This document shows, piece after piece, positions 1 to 10,563 of a stretch of 33,129 nucleotides of DNA. A program made the position numbers and the translations under genes. Source of the DNA: Tissierellia bacterium (GTDB lineage Bacteria; Bacillota; Clostridia; Tissierellales; Tissierellaceae); the NCBI GenBank assembly GCA_028708575.1, contig JAQVYQ010000016.1, positions 1-33,129 on the forward strand. The letters are read 5' to 3'. Every line of letters begins with the position of its first letter. The first letter of the stretch is position 1. Under the pieces are notes generated by a model. That model was given only the letters and a program-made list of their open reading frames with translations. It did no database searches and had not been told where the DNA came from.

Positions 1-10
1 TTGTTGTGAT

Positions 11-2434
11 TTAAACCTTTACCACTACATTGCATGTTTCTTTATTTTGTATAGGAATTAAGTTATCTTTTATGATTTCCCCTTCTACTATTACTTCAAT
101 TTTTCCTGTCCCTTTATTTTCAATATTTATTATATATAGACAGTCTCTGAAAAATCTCTTGATTTTATATGATTTAATTTCAGCTGGTAGACAGGGCTCT
201 ATTCTAAGTCCTTCATAGTCTGGAATAATTCCAAGGATTGATTGACTTATATTTACAAAGGACCAAGCAGCTGTTCCAGTTAACCAACTGTTTTTTCCTT
301 CACCATATGAGAAGCTTTCACGACCAGCTATTGTTTGACTGTAAACATAGGGTTCCGTCTTGTGAATTTCACTAAACTCTTCAATATATGCAGGGCTTAT
401 CCTTTTATATATATCAAAGGCTTTATCTGCTCTGCCTAGTTTTGTCTCGGCAATACTTATCCATGGATTATTGTGACAGAAAACAGAGCCATTTTCTTTA
501 TAGCCAGGTGGGTAACTGGAAATTTCTCCTAGTTCCTTATAATATTTTGTATAGCAAGGAGAAAGCAGTTCTACTCCATAGTCATTTACTAATTTTTCAT
601 GAACTGAGTCAAGTGCCTTTTTTGCATAGGTATTCTCTATACCTAAACCAGCCATTACACACATTCCCTGAGGCTCAATGAATATTTTTCCTTCTTCACA
701 AGTCTTGCTACCAACTTTATTTCCGAAGGCATCATAAGCACGTAAATACCATTCACCATCCCAACCATGCTCATATATTGCTTCCTTCATATTATTAACA
801 TGACTGGTGATTTTGTCACCTTCATCAGCATCTCCAAATCTGTAGCAAAGTTCAGCATAGTCTAAGCCATATTTTACGAACATTCCAGCAATAAAAATAC
901 TTTCTGCAATTCCACTTTCAAAACTAGAGACTGTTTGAAAACTTTCACCTGGTTCAGTAGAAAAACTATTTAAATTAAGACAATCATTCCAATCGGCTCT
1001 ACCTATTAAAGGTAATCCATGAGGTCCAAGATTATTGATAGTATAGTTAATGCTCCTTCGTAAGTGTTCAAATAATGGTTTTTCACTAGCTATTTTATTG
1101 TCAAATGGAATTTCTTCATCTAATATACTTCTATCGCCAGTTTCCTTTATATAAGCAACTGTAGATCCAATTAACCATAATGGATCATCATTAAAACCAG
1201 CTCCAGCATTATGATTTCCCAGTTTTGTAAGTGGCTGATATTGATGGTAGGTGCTGCCATCCTCAAGTTGAATTGATGCTATGTCAAGGATTCTCTCTCT
1301 AGCTCTTTTAGGTATAAGATGTACAAAACCTAAGATATCCTGACAGCTATCTCTAAAGCCCATCCCTCTACCAATTCCACTTTCAAAATAGCTTGCACTT
1401 CTACTTAAGTTAAATGTAGTCATACATTGATATTGGTTCCAGACGTTTACCATTCTATCTATTTTTTCGTTCTTGCTTTCTACATTATATCTAGATAACA
1501 AGTTATCCCAATAGTCAGCAAGTCTTTTTAATTCTATTTCTACTGATTGAAGAGATTTATATTTCCCCAATACCCTTCTGGCTTCTGATTTATTGATTAT
1601 ATTGTTGCCTTCCCATTTGCTTTCTGCTTTGTTTTCCCCATATCCTAATACAAATATTATATTTTTACTTTCTCCAGGGGCTAAGGACAATTCCAGTTGA
1701 TGACTTCCTATAGGATACCAACCGTGTGCAATGGAATCTTTACTACTTCCCTCTTCTACAACTTCAGGATTATCAAATCCTCTCATTTTGCCTAGAAATT
1801 GATCCCTATCTGTATCAAATCCTGTTGCCTTTTCATTTACTCCGAAGTATGCATAATGATTCCTACGTTCTCTATATTCAGTCTTATGATAAATAACTCC
1901 GTCTTCTACTTCTACTTCTCCAATATTTAAATTGCGTTGAAAGTTTTGACTGTCATCTACTGCATCCCATAGACACCATTCAACAAAACTATACATTTTG
2001 ATATTCTTATGTGATAAGGACTTGTTTGTCAAAGTCAGATTGTGTATTTCACAATTTTCTCCTAATGGTACAAAGCATGTTAATTCACTATTAAGCTCGT
2101 CCTTTTCACTGTCTATTATGGTATATCCTAATCCATGTCGGCATTTATAATCATCCAATGGGGTTTTACATGGCATATATCCAGGATTCCAAGGATCCTT
2201 ATCTACCTCTTTTATATAGTAATATCTTCCTCCAGTATCCACTGGGATATTATTGTAACGAAATCTAGTAAGTCGCTGCAATCTAGCATCTTTAAAAAAA
2301 CTATATCCCCCTAGTGTATTTGAAATCAATCCATAAAAATTTTCATTACCCAAATAATTAATCCAAGGAAGAGGAGTTTCAGGTGTGGTGATTATATATT
2401 CCTTATTTGCATCATCAAAATAACCGTATCTCAT
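11..2434 (-). CDS. GH94 family phosphorylase, cellobiose phosphorylase-like
   Basis: [14 protein letters not shown]-terminus; [66 protein letters not shown] block typical of cellobiose phosphorylases. ORF track starts at 2440, but the second ATG (2434) is better spaced from AAGGAGG. Confidence 0.88.
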   Translation of the reverse strand: MRYGYFDDANKEYIITTPETPLPWINYLGNENFYGLISNTLGGYSFFKDARLQRLTRFRYNNIPVDTGGRYYYIKEVDKDPWNPGYMPCKTPLDDYKCRHGLGYTIIDSEKDELNSELTCFVPLGENCEIHNLTLTNKSLSHKNIKMYSFVEWCLWDAVDDSQNFQRNLNIGEVEVEDGVIYHKTEYRERRNHYAYFGVNEKATGFDTDRDQFLGKMRGFDNPEVVEEGSSKDSIAHGWYPIGSHQLELSLAPGESKNIIFVLGYGENKAESKWEGNNIINKSEARRVLGKYKSLQSVEIELKRLADYWDNLLSRYNVESKNEKIDRMVNVWNQYQCMTTFNLSRSASYFESGIGRGMGFRDSCQDILGFVHLIPKRARERILDIASIQLEDGSTYHQYQPLTKLGNHNAGAGFNDDPLWLIGSTVAYIKETGDRSILDEEIPFDNKIASEKPLFEHLRRSINYTINNLGPHGLPLIGRADWNDCLNLNSFSTEPGESFQTVSSFESGIAESIFIAGMFVKYGLDYAELCYRFGDADEGDKITSHVNNMKEAIYEHGWDGEWYLRAYDAFGNKVGSKTCEEGKIFIEPQGMCVMAGLGIENTYAKKALDSVHEKLVNDYGVELLSPCYTKYYKELGEISSYPPGYKENGSVFCHNNPWISIAETKLGRADKAFDIYKRISPAYIEEFSEIHKTEPYVYSQTIAGRESFSYGEGKNSWLTGTAAWSFVNISQSILGIIPDYEGLRIEPCLPAEIKSYKIKRFFRDCLYIINIENKGTGKIEVIVEGEIIKDNLIPIQNKETCNVVVKV

Positions 2435-2455
2435 ATACATGCCTCCTTACTACAT

Positions 2456-2464
2456 CGTTTTCGT
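2456..2464. promoter_or_regulatory. Candidate LacI-family operator (ACGAAAACG, minus orientation) just downstream of the GH94 promoter
   Basis: CGTTTTCGT; same 9-mer as at 2593-2601; lies after the -10 box at 2476-2481. Confidence 0.55.
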
Positions 2465-2475
2465 TCCTAGTTATA

Positions 2476-2504
2476 ATAATAGACTATTGGTGCTATAAAA
2501 TCAA
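2476..2504 (-). promoter_or_regulatory. Sigma-A-type promoter for the GH94 gene
   Basis: On minus strand: TTGATT (2504-2499), 17 bp spacer, TATTAT (2481-2476). Confidence 0.6.
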
Positions 2505-2544
2505 TAAAATTATCAGAATATATGAAATTTATTGAATTTTTCGA

Positions 2545-2573
2545 TTGACATAGTGGTTTTTTAATCATATAAT
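2545..2573 (+). promoter_or_regulatory. Perfect-consensus sigma-A promoter for the lacI-type gene and possibly the transporter operon
   Basis: TTGACA (2545-2550), 17 bp, TATAAT (2568-2573). Confidence 0.85.
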
Positions 2574-2592
2574 TGATTTGACGAATACATTT

Positions 2593-2601
2593 ACGAAAAC
2601 G
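2593..2601. promoter_or_regulatory. Candidate LacI-family operator ACGAAAACG
   Basis: Sits about +12 to +20 from the predicted start; embedded in CGAATACatttACGAAAACGTATTCG with CGAATAC/GTATTCG flanks. Confidence 0.55.
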
Positions 2602-2639
2602 TATTCGCTGTGAATACTTGAACACTAGGGAGTGAAGAG

Positions 2640-3653
2640 TTGGTTACAATTAAGGACATTTCTAAAAAAAGTGGATATTCTACATCTACAGTAAGCAAGG
2701 CTCTTAATAGCTCTTCAGAAATCGGAGAAGAAACTACTTCGTTAATTCAAAAAATGGCTAGTGAGATGGGATACTTCCCCAATGCAGCTGCTAGATTACT
2801 TAAGACTAACAAGTCAAATAATCTTGGCGTATTGTTTGTAGATGAAATGCAAAGTGGTTTAGCTCATGAGTATTTTTCATCAGTTTTAAATAGCTTTAAA
2901 GTCGAAGCCGAACGCTTAGGATATGATATTACATTTATAAGTCACAATATCGGTAATCTAAATATGACTTATTATGAACATTGTAAGTATCGTAACTGTG
3001 ATGGTGTAGTTATTGCATGTGTGGATTTCAATGACACTAGAGTCATAGAACTCATACAAAGCGAAATACCTACTATTACAATTGACCACATATTTAATGA
3101 TTCTACCTCCATACTTTCTGATAACTTAAAAGGGGTTAAGGATTTGGTTAATCATATATATGATTATGGCCATAGGAAAATAGCTTTCATTCATGGTGAA
3201 AATACTTCTGTAACTCAAAGACGTATAGCAGGTTTCCATAAGGCTTGCAACAAATTAAACATAACAGTACCAGATTACTATATTAAACCAGCACGATATC
3301 ATGATCCAAAATCAAGTGGTTTGGCAACAAAGGAGCTATTAGAGCTTAAGGACCCTCCTACATGCATTATGTATCCGGATGATTTTTCTTTCATAGGTGG
3401 GATGAATGAAATCGAAAACCATGGGCTTTCCATACCTAATGATATAAGCGTAGCTGGATATGATGGAATTTATCTATCCCAAGTATTAAGGCCAAAACTC
3501 AGTACATATAAGCAGAATACAGAAGCTTTAGGTAAATATGCAGCAGCTAATCTTATTGATGCAGTAACTAATAAGAAGACCTACATTCCTAAGCAAATTT
3601 GGGTAGAAGGTGAACTTTTGGTTGGAAATTCGATCAAAAAAATCGAATTTTAG
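2640..3653 (+). CDS. LacI family transcriptional regulator
   Basis: TTG start; MVTIKDISKKSGYSTSTVSKALN HTH; periplasmic-binding-like effector domain; preceded by GGGAG. Confidence 0.93.
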   Translation: MVTIKDISKKSGYSTSTVSKALNSSSEIGEETTSLIQKMASEMGYFPNAAARLLKTNKSNNLGVLFVDEMQSGLAHEYFSSVLNSFKVEAERLGYDITFISHNIGNLNMTYYEHCKYRNCDGVVIACVDFNDTRVIELIQSEIPTITIDHIFNDSTSILSDNLKGVKDLVNHIYDYGHRKIAFIHGENTSVTQRRIAGFHKACNKLNITVPDYYIKPARYHDPKSSGLATKELLELKDPPTCIMYPDDFSFIGGMNEIENHGLSIPNDISVAGYDGIYLSQVLRPKLSTYKQNTEALGKYAAANLIDAVTNKKTYIPKQIWVEGELLVGNSIKKIEF

Positions 3654-3702
3654 ATATTGCTTACATTAAATAGTGAGCGCTTATTAAAAGGAGGAGGTAA
3701 AT

Positions 3703-5151
3703 GTGAATAAATTTAAACGTATTATTGCATTAATGCTTGTGATGATTATGGGGGTTACATTTGTAGCATGTGGAAACGATACCAAAGACGTTGCAACGCC
3801 ACCAGTATCTGATCAAAAAGACGCTGGGGATATCTCACAATCTGAGCCAGAAGATAAAGCAGGGAAAGTTTTAAATATCTGGGGTTGGAATAATGAATTC
3901 CAAGGCTTATATGAAACTTACTTTGAAGATGCTGGCCTTCTACCAAATGACATAGAAGTAAAATTTACTATTGTACCTAATGATGACAATGCTTATCAAA
4001 ATGCTCTAGATGAAGCATTATTAAATCAAGAAACTGCTTCAGATGATGATAAGATTGATTTATTCTTAATTGAAGCAGACTATGCATTAAAATATGTTGA
4101 AAGTGATTATACTCTTGACATTATGAAGGATGTAGGATTAACAGATGCAGATATTGCTGGACAATACAAATATACTCAAGAAATAGTAACTGATAGCAAG
4201 GGAGCAATTAAGGGTACATCTTGGCAAGCTACCCCTGGTTTATTTGCATATAGAAGATCTATTGCAAAGGATGTTTTAGGAACAGATGACCCTGTTAAAG
4301 TTCAAGAAGCATTATCCACATGGGATAAATTCTATGATGTTGCTAAAATGTCTTCAACTAAAGGATACAAGATGTTATCAGGATATGATGATTCATATCG
4401 TACATTCTCAAATAATGTATCCAGTCCTTGGGTAGATAGTAACAGTACAATTGTATTAGATGATAATACAGTAAAATGGATTGAACAATCTAAAGAATTT
4501 ACAGACAAAGGTTATAATAACAAATCCTCATTATGGGATGACCAATGGGCAGCAGACCAAGGCCCAGGCGGCAAAGTATTCGGATTCTTCTACTCAACAT
4601 GGGGTATCAACTTTACCCTATTAGGAAATGCGCTTGAAACACCTCTACCTGATGGTATAACTGCAACAAGTGATCCAGACGTGTTTAAAGAAGCTACTGA
4701 AGGAAATGGAATCTTTGGTGACTATGGTGTTGTTGAAGGTCCTCAAAATTACTATTGGGGTGGAAGCTGGTTATGTGGTGCAACAGGATCAGATAATCTA
4801 GAATTAGTTCAAGAAATTATGAGAACTATGACATGTGATGCAGATACTCTAATTACTATTACTAAGGATACTCAAGACTTCACAAATAATATTGAAGCTA
4901 TGGATTCTCTTGCTGCAGATGATAACTTTGCATCCGCTTTCTTAGGTGGACAAAATCATATAAAATTATTTGCAGAATCTGCTAAGGGTATTGATATGAG
5001 CAATATCTCCCCTTATGACCAAGGGTTAAATGAAGAAATCCAAACTGCATTTAGAGATTATTTTAATGGTACTGTTGATTATGATACAGCTCTTAATAAC
5101 TTCTATACAGCTGCATTAGAAAAATATCCTAACTTAAAAGTATCTAATTAG
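3703..5151 (+). CDS. Sugar ABC transporter substrate-binding lipoprotein
   Basis: Lipobox MGVTFVACGN; extracellular solute-binding family 1-like; followed by two permeases. GTG start with GGAGG. Confidence 0.9.
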   Translation: MNKFKRIIALMLVMIMGVTFVACGNDTKDVATPPVSDQKDAGDISQSEPEDKAGKVLNIWGWNNEFQGLYETYFEDAGLLPNDIEVKFTIVPNDDNAYQNALDEALLNQETASDDDKIDLFLIEADYALKYVESDYTLDIMKDVGLTDADIAGQYKYTQEIVTDSKGAIKGTSWQATPGLFAYRRSIAKDVLGTDDPVKVQEALSTWDKFYDVAKMSSTKGYKMLSGYDDSYRTFSNNVSSPWVDSNSTIVLDDNTVKWIEQSKEFTDKGYNNKSSLWDDQWAADQGPGGKVFGFFYSTWGINFTLLGNALETPLPDGITATSDPDVFKEATEGNGIFGDYGVVEGPQNYYWGGSWLCGATGSDNLELVQEIMRTMTCDADTLITITKDTQDFTNNIEAMDSLAADDNFASAFLGGQNHIKLFAESAKGIDMSNISPYDQGLNEEIQTAFRDYFNGTVDYDTALNNFYTAALEKYPNLKVSN

Positions 5152-5153
5152 TT

Positions 5154-5188
5154 TATAAAGGGAGCGCGGGTTCCGCACTCCCTTTATA
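5154..5188 (+). terminator. Intra-operon hairpin (partial terminator or processing stem) after the SBP gene
   Basis: TATAAAGGGAG ... CTCCCTTTATA with inner GCGG/CCGC stem. Confidence 0.7.
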
Positions 5189-5208
5189 TTATATCGAGGT
5201 GAATAGAT

Positions 5209-6123
5209 ATGAAAAGCATTTCTAAGAAAAAAAACAAATCAATTTCTTATTCAAAATGGGGCTATATATTCTTAATTCCCTTTTTTACAATATACATTTT
5301 ATTTTCCTTTATTCCACTTGTATCAACTTTTTATTATAGTTTCTTCGAAAATTATATGACTGGACTTACACAGATAGGTCCTAATTTTGTTGGCCTGGAG
5401 AACTATAAAACCATATTATTTGAATCTGATCTACCAAAATTTGCACTTAATACATTTATTATCTGGATACTAGGATTTATTCCACAGATTATAATATCTT
5501 TGACCATAGCTATCTGGTTTACTAGTGCAAGACTTAAATTGAAATTTACAGGCTTTTTTAAAACTGTTATATATATGCCAAATCTTATAATGGCAGCAGC
5601 ATTTTCTATGCTGTTTTGGGCTTTGTTCTCGGACATTGGCCCAGTAAATAATCTTCTAGTAGCTTTAGGTTATGAACCTTTTTCTTTTATGCAGAGCATT
5701 AGCGGAAACAGAGGCCTTATCGCTCTGATGAATTTTCTGATGTGGTTTGGTAATACAACCATTTTACTAATGGCAGCTGTTATGGGTATTGACAACTCTA
5801 TACTGGAAGCTGCGCAAATCGATGGAGCCAATGCATGGAAAACCTTCTGGTATGTAACTATTCCATCCATAAAACCTATATTAGTCTATGTGTTTCTTAC
5901 TTCTTTAATAGGTGGCATCCAAATGTTTGATGTCCCACAAATCCTTACAAACGGCGCTGGTGGTCCAAATAGAACATCTATGACTATGATCATGTATTTG
6001 AACAGGCACTTATTTAGCAAAAACTATGGATTAGCAGGTGCATTATCAGTAATCCTTTTAATAGTAACTGCAATACTTAGCTTCATAGTATATAGAAATC
6101 TTACTGAAAGGGAGGAAAAATAA
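5209..6123 (+). CDS. Carbohydrate ABC transporter permease (MalF/UgpA-like)
   Basis: Multiple TM segments; EAAQIDGANAWKTFWYVTIPSIKPI EAA loop. Confidence 0.92.
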   Translation: MKSISKKKNKSISYSKWGYIFLIPFFTIYILFSFIPLVSTFYYSFFENYMTGLTQIGPNFVGLENYKTILFESDLPKFALNTFIIWILGFIPQIIISLTIAIWFTSARLKLKFTGFFKTVIYMPNLIMAAAFSMLFWALFSDIGPVNNLLVALGYEPFSFMQSISGNRGLIALMNFLMWFGNTTILLMAAVMGIDNSILEAAQIDGANAWKTFWYVTIPSIKPILVYVFLTSLIGGIQMFDVPQILTNGAGGPNRTSMTMIMYLNRHLFSKNYGLAGALSVILLIVTAILSFIVYRNLTEREEK

Positions 6124-6959
6124 TGGATTTACGTAAAGCAAATAGAATTTTATGCTACATTGTTTTAATTTTACTATCAATATTATGCCTCTTTTCCTTT
6201 TATCTATTGATTGTTAACTCTACAAGAGCACATTCACAAATACAAAAAGGATTTTCTTTTACTATTGGTGGCTTTTTTAACGCAAATCTAAAAAACGTTT
6301 TAGATAATGATGAGTTGCCTGTTATCAATGGTATTATCAATAGTTTTATAGTATCATCAGCCAGTGCAATTTTAGCAACATATTTTTCAGTATTAACTGC
6401 ATTTTCTATCCATACATATGATTTTAAATTTAAAAGAATATTTTTTACCTTTATTATGATGATAATGATGGTTCCAAATCAAGTATCTGCCCTAGGATTT
6501 ATGAGTTGGATGGGCAAATTGGATTTAATGGACTCTTTAATTCCTCTATTCTTACCATCAATCGCTTCCCCTATTGTCTTTTATTTTATGTTAGCATATA
6601 TGCAAAGCAATCTACCTAAAGCAATGGTTGAAGCAGCAAGAATCGATGGTGCCAGTGAGTTTAGAATATTTAATCAGATGGTACTTCCAATAATGAAACC
6701 AGCTATTGCTGTTCAAGCAATATTTACTTTTGTAAGTGCATGGAACAATTATTTTATACCAACATTAATTATAAGATCGGCAGAAAAAAAGACTCTACCA
6801 ATTCTTATAGCTCAACTTAGAAGTGCTGATTATCTTAAATTTGATATGGGGCAAGTATATATGCTTATATTCCTTGCAATTATACCGATTATTATCATAT
6901 ATATAATCCTATCTAAGTATATTGTTCGTGGAGTTGCCGTAGGAAGCGTAAAGGAATGA
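6123..6959 (+). CDS. Carbohydrate ABC transporter permease (MalG/UgpE-like)
   Basis: EAARIDGASEFRIFNQMVLPIMKP EAA loop; overlaps upstream permease stop. Confidence 0.92.
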   Translation: MDLRKANRILCYIVLILLSILCLFSFYLLIVNSTRAHSQIQKGFSFTIGGFFNANLKNVLDNDELPVINGIINSFIVSSASAILATYFSVLTAFSIHTYDFKFKRIFFTFIMMIMMVPNQVSALGFMSWMGKLDLMDSLIPLFLPSIASPIVFYFMLAYMQSNLPKAMVEAARIDGASEFRIFNQMVLPIMKPAIAVQAIFTFVSAWNNYFIPTLIIRSAEKKTLPILIAQLRSADYLKFDMGQVYMLIFLAIIPIIIIYIILSKYIVRGVAVGSVKE

Positions 6960-6963
6960 TAAT

Positions 6964-9345
6964 ATGAAATATGGATATTTTGACCAGGAAAAAAGAGAAT
7001 ATGTGATTACAAAACTTAATACCCCTGCTCCTTGGGTTAACTACCTAGGATCTCCTGAATATGGCGCTATTATATCTCATAATGCTGGAGGATATAGTTT
7101 CGTCAAAAGTGGTGCTAAAGGTAGGATTTTAAGATATAAATTTAATGATAATGATACTCCTGGTAGATATATTTATATAAGAGATGATGATTCAGAAGAT
7201 TTCTGGTCTGCTACATGGCAACCAGTTGGTAAGGGTGAAGACTATAAGGGCTCTTGTAGACATGGACTAGGATATACAACCATAGAGTCAGAGTATGCTG
7301 AAATAGAGTCTAAGACTACCTATTACGTACCTCTAAAGAAGACGTATGAGGTTTGGAGGCATATAATCAAAAACAATTCGACTAGGGAAAGAAATATTTC
7401 CATATTTGGATATGCTGAGTTTACAAATAATAGTGATTATGAACAGGATACTGTAAATCTGCAATATTCACAATTTATTTCAAGAACATACTATGAAAAT
7501 AATACAATAATACAAACCTTAAGCGAGAATTCTAATGAAGCAGTCTCTAGATTCTTTGCTCTTGTAGGGTCGCCTGTAACTTCTTATACTGGAGACAAGA
7601 AAAGTTTTATTGGTAATTATAGGTCTTATAAAGATCCAGAAGCTGTTGACAAAGGAAATTGTGGTAATAGTCTAAATTATAATTTAAACTCTTGTGGTGC
7701 TTTACATACTTCTATCTGCCTACAAGCAGATGAAGAGATAGAAATAGTTTTTATCCTAGGCCAGCATAATCAAAGTGATGCTCAGGATATAGTTAATCAA
7801 TATGAAATTAATAGTGATCTAAATAAAACGGATTCAGATTTAATTGAATTAAAAAAATACTGGAATAATAATTTAGCTAGTTTTAAGGTAGTGACTCCAG
7901 ATGAAGACTTTAACCATATGATTAATACTTGGAATGCCTATCAATGCTTTATAACTTTTACTTGGTCTAGGGCAGCATCCTTTACCTATTGCGGTCAAAG
8001 AAATGGATTTGGATATAGAGATACAGTACAAGATATTCAAGGAATAATACATCTTGCACCTGAATTAGCAAAAAAACAGTTAAATTTCATGATCTCGGCT
8101 CAAGTTGATAATGGCGGAGGGCTACCCCTAGTAAAGTTTAATCATACACCTGGTCATGAAGATACGCCAGATGATTATTCCTATGTTAAGGAAACAGGGC
8201 ATCCTTCTTATCGTGCCGATGATGCTTTATGGCTCTTTCCAACTATTAAAAAATATATTGGGGAAACAGGAGAATTAGCATATCTAGATGAGGTAATTCC
8301 CTATGCCAACACTGGAGTAGATACAGTCTACAATCATTTAAAGAAAGCCATAGAGTTTTCTTTAAATAGATTAGGTCCCAATGGGCTCCCAGCTGGTTTG
8401 CATGCTGATTGGAACGATTGCTTAAGACTAGGTAAGAATGGGGAGTCAACTTTTGTAGCTATGCAACTTTACCAAGCATTTGTTATAATGAGAGAGTTTG
8501 CAGATGCAAAATTTGATACTTCTTACTCTGAATATTTGTTAGATCAAAAATTGAAATTTGCAGATAAAATCCAAAGCCTATGTCTTGAAAAAGATAGATA
8601 TATTAGAGGAATTACAGAAGATGGTTTGAGGATAGGGTCAAAAGAAAATGAAGAAGCAAGTCTATGGCTCAATCCACAAAGTTGGGCAGTCTTATCTGGA
8701 CTTGCAAATATGGAAACCAGTGAAATAATACTAGAAAATGTCCATAAAAACCTAAACACAAAATTTGGTGCTAAATTAATGAGTCCTAGTTTCAAAAATA
8801 TAGACTTTAATGGAGCTTTAGCTAAAGTATACAATGGTTCCACCAAGGAAAATGGAGGAATATTTTTACAAACTCAAGGATGGCTAATTTTAGCAGAATC
8901 TTTAATGGGACATGGAAATCGGGCTTACCAGTATTATAAGGAAATCTCTCCAGCACATCAAAATCATATAGCTAATATAAGACAAATGGAGCCTTATGTA
9001 TATGGCCAATTCACTGAAAGTAGACCTAGTCCCTTTGAAGGTAGATCACATGTTCACTGGCTAACAGGTACTGCTTCCACAGTAATGGTATCTTGTGTTG
9101 AAGGAATTTTAGGTATTCGACCCGACATAAAGGGAATCCTTATCCAGCCTTCAATTCCTAGCAATTGGAGTAAGGTAAAAATCGAAAAAATATTTAGGGG
9201 TAAAAAATTGGTTATAGTTATTATAAATCATAATGAAAAAGAATCTGGATTTAAGGAAGTTTATTTAAATGGAGTTAAAGTTAAAAGCAATTACTTTTTA
9301 GAAGAGCAGTTAAGTAATTCTAATGAAATACTATATATTATGTAA
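6964..9345 (+). CDS. GH94 family phosphorylase, second paralog, specificity uncertain
   Basis: MKYGYFDQEKREYVIT N-terminus like the 11-2434 protein; GFGYRDTVQDIQGIIHLAPELA and GLHADWNDCLRLG motifs. Confidence 0.87.
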   Translation: MKYGYFDQEKREYVITKLNTPAPWVNYLGSPEYGAIISHNAGGYSFVKSGAKGRILRYKFNDNDTPGRYIYIRDDDSEDFWSATWQPVGKGEDYKGSCRHGLGYTTIESEYAEIESKTTYYVPLKKTYEVWRHIIKNNSTRERNISIFGYAEFTNNSDYEQDTVNLQYSQFISRTYYENNTIIQTLSENSNEAVSRFFALVGSPVTSYTGDKKSFIGNYRSYKDPEAVDKGNCGNSLNYNLNSCGALHTSICLQADEEIEIVFILGQHNQSDAQDIVNQYEINSDLNKTDSDLIELKKYWNNNLASFKVVTPDEDFNHMINTWNAYQCFITFTWSRAASFTYCGQRNGFGYRDTVQDIQGIIHLAPELAKKQLNFMISAQVDNGGGLPLVKFNHTPGHEDTPDDYSYVKETGHPSYRADDALWLFPTIKKYIGETGELAYLDEVIPYANTGVDTVYNHLKKAIEFSLNRLGPNGLPAGLHADWNDCLRLGKNGESTFVAMQLYQAFVIMREFADAKFDTSYSEYLLDQKLKFADKIQSLCLEKDRYIRGITEDGLRIGSKENEEASLWLNPQSWAVLSGLANMETSEIILENVHKNLNTKFGAKLMSPSFKNIDFNGALAKVYNGSTKENGGIFLQTQGWLILAESLMGHGNRAYQYYKEISPAHQNHIANIRQMEPYVYGQFTESRPSPFEGRSHVHWLTGTASTVMVSCVEGILGIRPDIKGILIQPSIPSNWSKVKIEKIFRGKKLVIVIINHNEKESGFKEVYLNGVKVKSNYFLEEQLSNSNEILYIM

Positions 9346-9361
9346 ATTAGGGGGATATATT

Positions 9362-10498
9362 ATGAGTGGCATAATACTTAAAAATTTAACTAAAATTTAT
9401 CCAGGAGATGTTTTAGCCGTTAAAGATTTTAGTTTGGAAATTAGAGATAAAGAATTTATCGTACTAGTTGGCCCTTCTGGTTGTGGTAAGTCCACTGTAT
9501 TACGAATGATTGCTGGTCTTGAAGACATTACTTCAGGAGAATTATATATTGACGATGAATTAGTTAATAATATGTTACCTAAGGATCGGGATATAGCAAT
9601 GGTTTTTCAAAACTATGCTCTTTATCCTCATATGACTGTCTATAAAAATTTAGCATTTGCTCTTTCACTTAGAAAAGTTCCAAAGAGTGAAATAGATGAT
9701 AAGGTTCGAGAAACTGCTAAAATCTTAGAAATTGAAAGCCTACTTGACAGAAAACCAAAAGCCTTATCAGGCGGTCAAAGACAGCGGGTTGCACTAGGTC
9801 GTGCAATGGTTAGAGATCCAAAAGCATTTTTACTAGATGAACCATTATCAAACCTTGATGCAAAACTACGCGCATCTACTAGGACTGAAATTACCAAGCT
9901 TCACAATAAATTAAATACAACATTTATATATGTTACTCATGATCAAACTGAAGCTATGACAATGGCAGATAGAATCGTTGTAATGAAGGATGGCTATATA
10001 TATCAAGTGGGAAGTCCTCAAAAACTATATGATTTCCCTAACAGTATCTTTGTGGCTGGCTTTATAGGAACTCCTCAAATGAACTTTATTGATGCTATGC
10101 TAATTAAGAATGATTCTGGATATTTTGTAAAAATTGATGAGATTCTTTTTCCTGTCTCAAAAGAAAGATTTAGCCCTCAAATCTTAGATGATTATATTGA
10201 TAAGGATATAGTCTTAGGTATTAGGGCAGAAGATGTCTTAATGGTAGAAGATGATACTTCTAAAGCTAAGTTAAACTCCATAGTAGAAGTTGCTGAACAT
10301 ATGGGCTCAGAAATTTATGTATATATCGATTATAAAGAAAACAATATTACAGCAAGATTTAAATCTGATATTAGTCTAGCCATAGGTGAAAAAATAAATA
10401 TATCTTTTAACTTAGACAAAATACATCTATTCGATAAGGAAACTGAATTATCCCTGCTTGAAAGTAAGCAAGAACCTTTAACAACAAATATCAATTAA
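9362..10498 (+). CDS. Carbohydrate ABC transporter ATPase (MsmX/UgpC-like)
   Basis: Walker A GPSGCGKST, signature LSGGQRQRVALGRA, Walker B FLLDEPLSNLD. ORF track starts at 9323; ATG at 9362 (MSGIILKNLTKIYPGD) follows AGGGGG. Confidence 0.92.
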   Translation: MSGIILKNLTKIYPGDVLAVKDFSLEIRDKEFIVLVGPSGCGKSTVLRMIAGLEDITSGELYIDDELVNNMLPKDRDIAMVFQNYALYPHMTVYKNLAFALSLRKVPKSEIDDKVRETAKILEIESLLDRKPKALSGGQRQRVALGRAMVRDPKAFLLDEPLSNLDAKLRASTRTEITKLHNKLNTTFIYVTHDQTEAMTMADRIVVMKDGYIYQVGSPQKLYDFPNSIFVAGFIGTPQMNFIDAMLIKNDSGYFVKIDEILFPVSKERFSPQILDDYIDKDIVLGIRAEDVLMVEDDTSKAKLNSIVEVAEHMGSEIYVYIDYKENNITARFKSDISLAIGEKINISFNLDKIHLFDKETELSLLESKQEPLTTNIN

Positions 10499-10501
10499 TT
10501 G

Positions 10502-10532
10502 AAAGACCTTGATTTTAAAAATCAAGGTCTTT
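10502..10532. terminator. Bidirectional terminator between convergent genes
   Basis: AAAGACCTTGATTT-TAA-AAATCAAGGTCTTT perfect hairpin with T/A tracts. Confidence 0.88.
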
Positions 10533-10563
10533 TATTCTACTTATATAAAGATTTTTTATCATT

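Noticed and set aside
388-681. 97-aa plus-strand ORF
   Set aside because: Antisense to the GH94 gene; chance open frame.
8544-8846. 100-aa minus-strand ORF
   Set aside because: Antisense to the second GH94 gene.
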